A stretch of 64,000 nt of DNA from JAGAJR01 sp048463395 (GTDB lineage: Bacteria > Pseudomonadota > Alphaproteobacteria > RF32 > CAG-239). A model generated the notes under the pieces. The model was given only the letters and a program-made list of their open reading frames with translations, did no database searches and was not told the DNA's origin. Location of the stretch: NCBI GenBank assembly GCA_048463395.1, contig DBFWPL010000023.1:1-64000 (forward strand). Reading direction: 5' to 3'. Below are positions 59,138-64,000 of this stretch, in pieces; position 1 is the stretch's first letter; every line of letters starts with the position of its first letter. A program made the translations under genes and the position numbers.

Positions 59138-60070
59138 TCATTTAGCAAGTTTATTAATTTCCGCAAGAATTTTCTTTTCTGTTTCCGGCTGATCCTGACG
59201 GGCCTCAATAACTTCTTTCCGAATTTTTCTGGTTCTGGCAAACAGTTCAAACAGCTTGTCCCCTTCATCCCAGCGGATATTTCTTTGCAATGCAATCAAA
59301 TCCTCAACAAAACGCTGTATCAGTTCCAAAATCGTATTTTTATTATTAAGCAGAATATCCCGCCACATCGTCGGATCCGAACCGGCAATACGGGTAAAAT
59401 CACGAAATCCGGAGGCGGAATATTTAATAATTTCCTGCTGTTCATAACCCTCCAAATCGGCAACCGTTCCCACAATCGAAAAAGCGATAAGGTGCGGCAA
59501 ATGAGAAACGGCGGCCATAACCTTGTCGTGATGTTCCGGTGTCATCGTATCGATTCGCATTTTTGCACCCTGCCACATCCGCTTAACCAGTTCCACCGCT
59601 TCCGGCGTTGATTTTTCGGAAGGAGTCAAAATACACCACCTTCCGTCAAAAAGCGTATCAAAACCGGCTTCCGGTCCGGATTTTTCCGTACCGGCCACCG
59701 GATGTCCGGGCACAACGATAATTCCGGAATCTTCGGGAACATTCTTTTCAATTTCCTCCATGGCAAACTTTTTAACCGAACCAACATCGGTAATAATCGC
59801 CCCTTTTTTCAAAAAAGGAACAATTTCAGAGGTCAGTTTTCCATAGACGCCTACCGGAGTTGCCAAAACCACTAAATTCGCATTTTCAACTGCTTTGGTC
59901 AGATTTTCTTCCACACTGTCGACAATTCCCAGCTCTAATGCTTGTTTGAGATATTGAGGATTATTGTCGCAGGCCGTTAAATGACCGGCAAACTTTTCCC
60001 GTTTAATCACCCGAGCCAAAGACGAACCGATTAATCCGATACCGATAATAACAATTTTATCAAATAACAT
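59138..60070 (-). CDS. tyrC: Prephenate/arogenate dehydrogenase
   Basis: The product of 310 residues has a Rossmann start I-G-I-G-L-I-G-S-S (9-17), then D-V-G-S-V-K (93-98) and the catalytic stretch P-G-H-P-V-A-G-T-E-K-S-G with the catalytic His. This is the TyrA/TyrC family that makes tyrosine precursors with NAD(P). It lacks a fused chorismate mutase. It starts 8 nt after cysK, so the two may be co-transcribed. Confidence 0.9.
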   Translation of the reverse strand: MLFDKIVIIGIGLIGSSLARVIKREKFAGHLTACDNNPQYLKQALELGIVDSVEENLTKAVENANLVVLATPVGVYGKLTSEIVPFLKKGAIITDVGSVKKFAMEEIEKNVPEDSGIIVVPGHPVAGTEKSGPEAGFDTLFDGRWCILTPSEKSTPEAVELVKRMWQGAKMRIDTMTPEHHDKVMAAVSHLPHLIAFSIVGTVADLEGYEQQEIIKYSASGFRDFTRIAGSDPTMWRDILLNNKNTILELIQRFVEDLIALQRNIRWDEGDKLFELFARTRKIRKEVIEARQDQPETEKKILAEINKLAK

Positions 60071-60078
60071 CTTTAACC

Positions 60079-61005
60079 CTAAAACACACCCATTGAAAAA
60101 TATCTTTCCACTGCGTCGGGAAGAATAATAACGACATTCTTGCCCTTCATCTCCGGACGTTGCCCGACCTTTACCGCCGCAGCAAGAGCCGCTCCGGCAG
60201 ACAGTCCCACCGGAAGACCTTCCGTTGCCGCAACCGACTTTGCCATATTGGCAGCATCTTCATTGGTTATATCGACCACTTCATTAACCAATCCGTCATC
60301 ATAAAACGGCGGAACAAATCCCGCTCCGATACCCGGAATTTTATGTGGTCCGGCCTTTCCTCCGTTCAAGACCGGACTGGAGGCAGGTTCTACAGCAACC
60401 ACATACAACTCAGGATTACAAGTCCTCAGAGTAGAAGCAATGCCCGTCAAAGTCCCCGAAGTCCCCACGGCCGAAACCAAAACATCAACCTCTCCTCCGG
60501 TATCTTCAATAATCTCCATGCTGGTTCCCAAACGATGGGCATCCGGATTAGCCTCATTTTCAAATTGTTTCAGCATAATCACGTCGTCCCCCTTTTCAAC
60601 CAGGAGCTCCGCTTTGGCAATAGCTCCTTTCATCCCGTCTTCTGCCGGGGTCAAAATGACTTCGGCCCCTAAATGCCGCATCAGCATAATCCGCTCCTTG
60701 GTCATATTTTCCGGCATAACGATAACCAGTTTATAACCTTTCGCCGCACACATTGCTGACAAACCGATACCCGTATTCCCCGACGTTGCTTCAATAAAAA
60801 CCGTGTCCTTTGTAATCGGACGGGTTTTCGCTGCCTTTTCCAGCATATTCAACGCCACCCTGTCTTTAACGGAAAACAACGGATTATAAAACTCGCATTT
60901 TCCCAGGAGATTGGCTTTTACCTTATATTTTTTTGCCAGTTTTGACATGTTAAGCAAAGGTGTATGACCGACCATTTCGGCAACGGAATTATATATCTTT
61001 TTCAT
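60079..61005 (-). CDS. cysK: Cysteine synthase A
   Basis: The product of 308 residues is a PLP enzyme of fold type II that makes cysteine from O-acetylserine and sulfide. The PLP Lys is K47 in S-V-K-D-R-V; the substrate loop is T-S-G-N-T-G (about 75-80) and the phosphate-binding loop is G-T-S-G-T-L-T-G. The C-terminus ends E-R-Y-F-S-M-G-V-F. GAAGGA precedes the ATG. Confidence 0.95.
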   Translation of the reverse strand: MKKIYNSVAEMVGHTPLLNMSKLAKKYKVKANLLGKCEFYNPLFSVKDRVALNMLEKAAKTRPITKDTVFIEATSGNTGIGLSAMCAAKGYKLVIVMPENMTKERIMLMRHLGAEVILTPAEDGMKGAIAKAELLVEKGDDVIMLKQFENEANPDAHRLGTSMEIIEDTGGEVDVLVSAVGTSGTLTGIASTLRTCNPELYVVAVEPASSPVLNGGKAGPHKIPGIGAGFVPPFYDDGLVNEVVDITNEDAANMAKSVAATEGLPVGLSAGAALAAAVKVGQRPEMKGKNVVIILPDAVERYFSMGVF

Positions 61006-61103
61006 TTTTTCCTTCTATCTGTTTATAAGCTTGAGAATGTGCTTTTAAAACCCTATTAATTTTGATAGCATTATCATAATATTAAAAAGTTAAAAATAAA
61101 GAA

Positions 61104-61688
61104 ATGAAAACATTTAAAATCCTTATTTTTGCAACATTAATAAGCATTGTTTATAGCGAAACATCCATGGCAACCAGTCTGGATGAAATTTATCGTGACA
61201 TTGTCAAATCAGACAATAACGGCTATCTTCCTTTGTTTGTGAAAAACCGCAATGCTCCAAATTTTCTGGATGAAGAAGACACGTTAAGACAAGTCAAAAA
61301 AGCGGTTTCCATATCCGACAAAGAAGAATTAAAAGCCATCAAGCTTGAAAACGAACGCAAAATCAGAGAACAGGCCTTGCAGGCTGAAAAACTTAAGTGG
61401 CAAAGAACCATAGAAGCCATTCAAGCCGGAAAAGTTACGCCCGTTGAACTCCACGAAGTCGAAAAAAGAGTAGAGAAAAAAGACCTTCACGCCATTGAAA
61501 TTTACGCATGGATGTTTGCCCGCGGCGTTGGCGTCAAACAAGATTTGGTAAAATCATTTCATTTATATCAGATTGCCGCCCACAAAAATGTTCCTCAGGC
61601 GGCCAAAAACGCAGCACTTGTCTACAAAGCCATGAATCGTGAACAAAGAGAAAGTCTCACCTCTTACGGCAATACTCAGTCTTTATAA
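61104..61688 (+). CDS. Exported Sel1-like repeat protein
   Basis: The product of 194 residues has a signal peptide with likely cleavage after S-M-A (residue about 23). A coiled coil follows (about 65-115, E-E-L-K-A-I-K-L-E-N-E-R-K), then a Sel1-like repeat at about 130-172 (A-I-E-I-Y-A-W-M-F-A-R-G-V-G-V-K). Sel1 repeats mediate protein contacts, often in the envelope. It overlaps the convergent Nudix gene by 13 nt. Confidence 0.75.
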   Translation: MKTFKILIFATLISIVYSETSMATSLDEIYRDIVKSDNNGYLPLFVKNRNAPNFLDEEDTLRQVKKAVSISDKEELKAIKLENERKIREQALQAEKLKWQRTIEAIQAGKVTPVELHEVEKRVEKKDLHAIEIYAWMFARGVGVKQDLVKSFHLYQIAAHKNVPQAAKNAALVYKAMNREQRESLTSYGNTQSL

Positions 61689-62176
61689 CTTCCGAACAGG
61701 GACTTAAACGCTTTCCAATGCGTATAATTTATCCTGATGTTGCCTAAAAATATTTCTTTAATATCCACCCAGACAGCTCTGCCGTTTTCAGGCGTTTTCC
61801 AAATTTCATGATTGGTGTCAAACCCATAAGATGACGCGTCATAAACAATAAATGTCTGGTCATAACGGCAAAACTCGCCAAAAGGACGGGCATCTTCGGC
61901 AAAATAATTAATTTCCTGCTGAAATTGCCGCTCTCCTTTATCAAGCATAAACTCTATTCCGGTTTCCTCATAAAGCTTGCGAAACAAACAAGAGCGAAAA
62001 TCCTCTTTCCGACTGACCGTTCCCCCCGGAAACTCCGGCGTATCCACCAAAGGCGGATAAGTAACCAAAACTTTATCATCCTTGACTAAAATCGCAAAAT
62101 ATCCTTTTTGACTGACAGGAATAATGTCATCGGCATATTTTTGTTTTCCCGTCCTGTCAAAAAACACCTCACTCAT
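61676..62176 (-). CDS. Nudix hydrolase, altered Nudix box
   Basis: The product of 166 residues has a Nudix box at residues 52-74: G-x5-E58-x7-R66-K-L-Y-E-E-T-G-I. The canonical R-E-U-x-E-E has Lys67 where Glu is usual; the two metal-binding Glu (E70, E71) are kept. Activity is likely but may differ. It overlaps gmk by 8 nt, so the two are co-translated. Substrate unknown. Confidence 0.88.
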   Translation of the reverse strand: MSEVFFDRTGKQKYADDIIPVSQKGYFAILVKDDKVLVTYPPLVDTPEFPGGTVSRKEDFRSCLFRKLYEETGIEFMLDKGERQFQQEINYFAEDARPFGEFCRYDQTFIVYDASSYGFDTNHEIWKTPENGRAVWVDIKEIFLGNIRINYTHWKAFKSLFGSYKD

Positions 62177-62831
62177 CGGTTACTTCCTTAACCAGTTCTT
62201 TAACAAAACGTTTCAGTCCGACCTGACGAACCCTTTTCATTCTCTCACCGGAAATAATTTTTTGAATTTTAAGAATGGTTTCTTCCAAATCAACATTAAC
62301 GATAACATAATCAAACTCATCCCAGTGGCTCATTTTATCCAAAATCAAATCCATCCTTTTTTTAATCACTTCTGGAGAGTCTGTTCCTCTGTTTTCCAAA
62401 CGACGGCGAAGTTCTTTGATTGACGGCGGCAGCAGATAAATTGTTACCACGTCATCTTTCGCCTTAGATTTCATCTGACGAGCACCAAGCCAATCCATGT
62501 CAAACAACACGTCTTGTCCAACATTGATAAAGCTGTCAACTTCCGACCGCAGCGTCCCGTAACGGGAACCATACTGGGAATCAACATGCTCATAAAAAGC
62601 ATCTTGAGCTAAAAACTCATCATACTGTTCATCGCTGACAAAATAATAATCAACACCTTCAACTTCGCCTTCACGCTTCGGACGAGTAGTAACAGAGACC
62701 GAAAACTTAATATTTTTATCCCGGCGAAGTAATTCTTTAGCAACCGTCCCTTTACCTGTTCCGGAAGGAGCTTCAATGATAAACATCGCTCCTTTGCGAA
62801 CTTTTTTCAGTCTGTCAATAATCTCATCCAT
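62169..62831 (-). CDS. gmk: Guanylate kinase
   Basis: The product of 220 residues converts GMP to GDP. The P-loop is E-A-P-S-G-T-G-K-G-T (about 19-28), then S-V-T-T-R-P-K-R-E-G-E (GMP binding) and D-Y-Y-F-V-S. The product is slightly longer at the C-terminus than E. coli Gmk. It follows yicC by 5 nt, a common pairing. Confidence 0.97.
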   Translation of the reverse strand: MDEIIDRLKKVRKGAMFIIEAPSGTGKGTVAKELLRRDKNIKFSVSVTTRPKREGEVEGVDYYFVSDEQYDEFLAQDAFYEHVDSQYGSRYGTLRSEVDSFINVGQDVLFDMDWLGARQMKSKAKDDVVTIYLLPPSIKELRRRLENRGTDSPEVIKKRMDLILDKMSHWDEFDYVIVNVDLEETILKIQKIISGERMKRVRQVGLKRFVKELVKEVTDE

Positions 62832-62836
62832 AGCAT

Positions 62837-63742
62837 TTACTCCATATTTTGAACTTGTTCTCTAAATTGCTCAATTAAAGTTTTCAGCTCCATCCCCAAA
62901 TTTGTCAGTTCAATATCACTTGACTTGGAACAGGTTGTATTGGCCTCTCTGTTTAATTCCTGACAAAGGAAATCCAGCCTTCTTCCCACAGGTTCATCTG
63001 AATTTAATAACTCTCTGGCGGTTTTCAGATGAGCTTTCAAACGATCAACCTCTTCCCGAATATCCGCCCGCGTAACATAAAAAACCACCTCTTGAGCCAA
63101 TCGGTCTTCCGAAACCTGACTTTCGGATCCTAACAACTCCCGAATATGTGAGAGAAGTTTTTCCTTCAGCTTTTTCTGCATAGACTGGGAAATCTTATCC
63201 ACTTTTTGAACTATTTTATCAATTTTATCGACAATATCAAGCAAAGCCTGACTTATTTTTTCACCCTCACCTATCCGATCTTGCCGCAAAGCCTTGCATA
63301 CTTCCTCAAAATCGAACAGCAGTTTTTCTTCAAGCACGGCTTGCTCTTCCTCACTCAGGCAAACATCTTCGACATCAACCACCCCTCGGATATTAAGCAG
63401 CTCGCTTGCTGATGGTTTCTGAAAGCTGTCGCCAAAAGTTTGGCACAAATCTATTGCCGTATCAGACAACTGCGTCAACAAATCCTTGTTGATTCTAACC
63501 GACTGCCCGCCGCCGGAAGCTTTTACTTCCAAAAAAACGCTGACACATCCCCTGTTAAAATATTTTGCCGCCAAATTCTTAAATTGCGAAGCAAGAACAT
63601 CCAGCCAAACCGGCTGTTTGATTTTCACATCTAACGATTTGCCGTTGACGCTTTTAACTTCAAAAAACCAATTGTATGTAACTTTATCAAACGCACATTC
63701 ACCGTTTTTTCTGGCAAATCCCGTCATACTTGACACCGGCAC
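62837..63742 (-). CDS. yicC: YicC/YloC family endoribonuclease
   Basis: The product of 301 residues has S-S-M-T-G-F-A-R at the start and a long helical centre, closing with the family's conserved D-F-L-C-Q-E-L-N-R-E-A-N-T-T-C-S-K-S. YicC-type proteins are RNases involved in RNA turnover. GTG 63742 is the start, with GAGGAG 7 nt upstream. It precedes gmk. Confidence 0.94.
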   Translation of the reverse strand: MPVSSMTGFARKNGECAFDKVTYNWFFEVKSVNGKSLDVKIKQPVWLDVLASQFKNLAAKYFNRGCVSVFLEVKASGGGQSVRINKDLLTQLSDTAIDLCQTFGDSFQKPSASELLNIRGVVDVEDVCLSEEEQAVLEEKLLFDFEEVCKALRQDRIGEGEKISQALLDIVDKIDKIVQKVDKISQSMQKKLKEKLLSHIRELLGSESQVSEDRLAQEVVFYVTRADIREEVDRLKAHLKTARELLNSDEPVGRRLDFLCQELNREANTTCSKSSDIELTNLGMELKTLIEQFREQVQNME

Positions 63743-63819
63743 GATTATCTCCTCTTAAAAATTTCTTTACTTATTATATGTAATAAAACATTAAGAATAT
63801 TTTACTTTAGGAAAATAAA

Positions 63820-64000
63820 ATGCAAAAAAGAAATCAAAACATTCTGATCACCGGAGCCACATCCGGCATCGGTGCAGCTCTCGCCCTACACTATGCTGCC
63901 ACAACTGCAAAAACCCTGTTTCTCTGCGGAAGAAATGAAGACCGGCTCTTGATTGTCCAAAAAAAATGTGAAAAGCTCGGAGCTTTGGTTTTTGCAAAAA
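63820..64000 (+). CDS. Short-chain dehydrogenase/reductase, 5' part
   Basis: The first 60 codons are in the window. ATG 63820 has TAGGA 8 nt upstream. The nucleotide-binding motif L-I-T-G-A-T-S-G-I-G (residues 9-18) is clear, followed by a helix and F-L-C-G-R-N, the usual SDR strand 2. The gene runs off the end. Its substrate cannot be told. It is divergent from yicC. Confidence 0.85.
   Translation, partial: MQKRNQNILITGATSGIGAALALHYAATTAKTLFLCGRNEDRLLIVQKKCEKLGALVFAK

Noticed and set aside
1..64000. tRNA, rRNA, CRISPR and insertion sequences
   Set aside because: I looked in the gaps for cloverleaf arms, spaced direct repeats and transposase motifs and found none I could support.

Overview
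This is an AT-rich stretch of bacterial chromosome, densely coded and almost entirely housekeeping. The gene families point to Alphaproteobacteria: DUF2336, DUF2333, an ATP12-type F1 chaperone, a CdnL/CarD regulator, a YlxR-L7Ae fusion, the hslO/apaG neighbourhood and a mreBCD-mrdA-rodA cluster. The low GC content and divergent gene content suggest an uncultured, possibly host- or gut-associated lineage. That last point is inference; no rRNA or tRNA gene is present to place it. I see no insertion sequence, CRISPR array, prophage or complete mobile element.

Layout. 1-870: a small HTH protein gene, then two divergent small unknown genes behind a near-consensus promoter. 897-10120 (+): murJ, DUF2333, a NifU-like Fe-S scaffold, a Bax-like glucosaminidase, DUF2336, a GAF/HD-GYP phosphodiesterase, a glyoxalase II and a charged LPD7-like protein. 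10200-17729 (-): a long palindrome, then the rod-shape cluster rodA, mrdA, mreD, mreC, mreB, followed upstream by miaA and ddl. 17803-19985 (+): a DUF3108 protein and a U32 tRNA hydroxylation protein. 20016-26487 (-): a helical-repeat protein, a Cys-rich protein, acylphosphatase, a shortened ATP12, AsmA, rluC and rarA. 26539-33290 (-): an accessory module made of a TolC-like lipoprotein with a SPOR domain, a pentapeptide-repeat protein, a VirD4-like ATPase and an HExxH protein. 33445-38644: a Gfo/Idh/MocA oxidoreductase, truA, recX, hslO, a lipoprotein, apaG and carD. 38827-46446 (-): trmL, ychF, a four-gene glycan cluster, pth, rplY and a small membrane protein. 46610-57851 (-): the translation/transcription superoperon rimP-nusA-ylxR-infB-rbfA, two unknown genes, then truB-rpsO-pnp. 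57979-64000: lptG, tyrC, cysK, a Sel1-like protein, a Nudix hydrolase, gmk, yicC and the start of an SDR gene.

How the genes work together. Large blocks are conserved operons: cell elongation (MreBCD, PBP2, RodA, with MurJ and Ddl supplying precursors) and translation/RNA turnover (NusA, IF2, RbfA, TruB, S15, PNPase, with RimP). Two conserved blocks are interrupted. A surface-glycan cluster sits between pth and ychF, and two beta-rich unknown genes, bounded by terminators, sit between rbfA and truB.

The most interesting material is: the VirD4-like ATPase module with no other type IV secretion genes nearby; the pnp leader, where one 14-nt apical hairpin motif occurs twice on different outer stems; terminator-like hairpins placed just before the ribosome binding sites of rimP and of the first small gene; a long palindrome downstream of rodA; and the strongly promoted small-protein pair at 372-796. 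None of these amounts to a proven new system from sequence alone.
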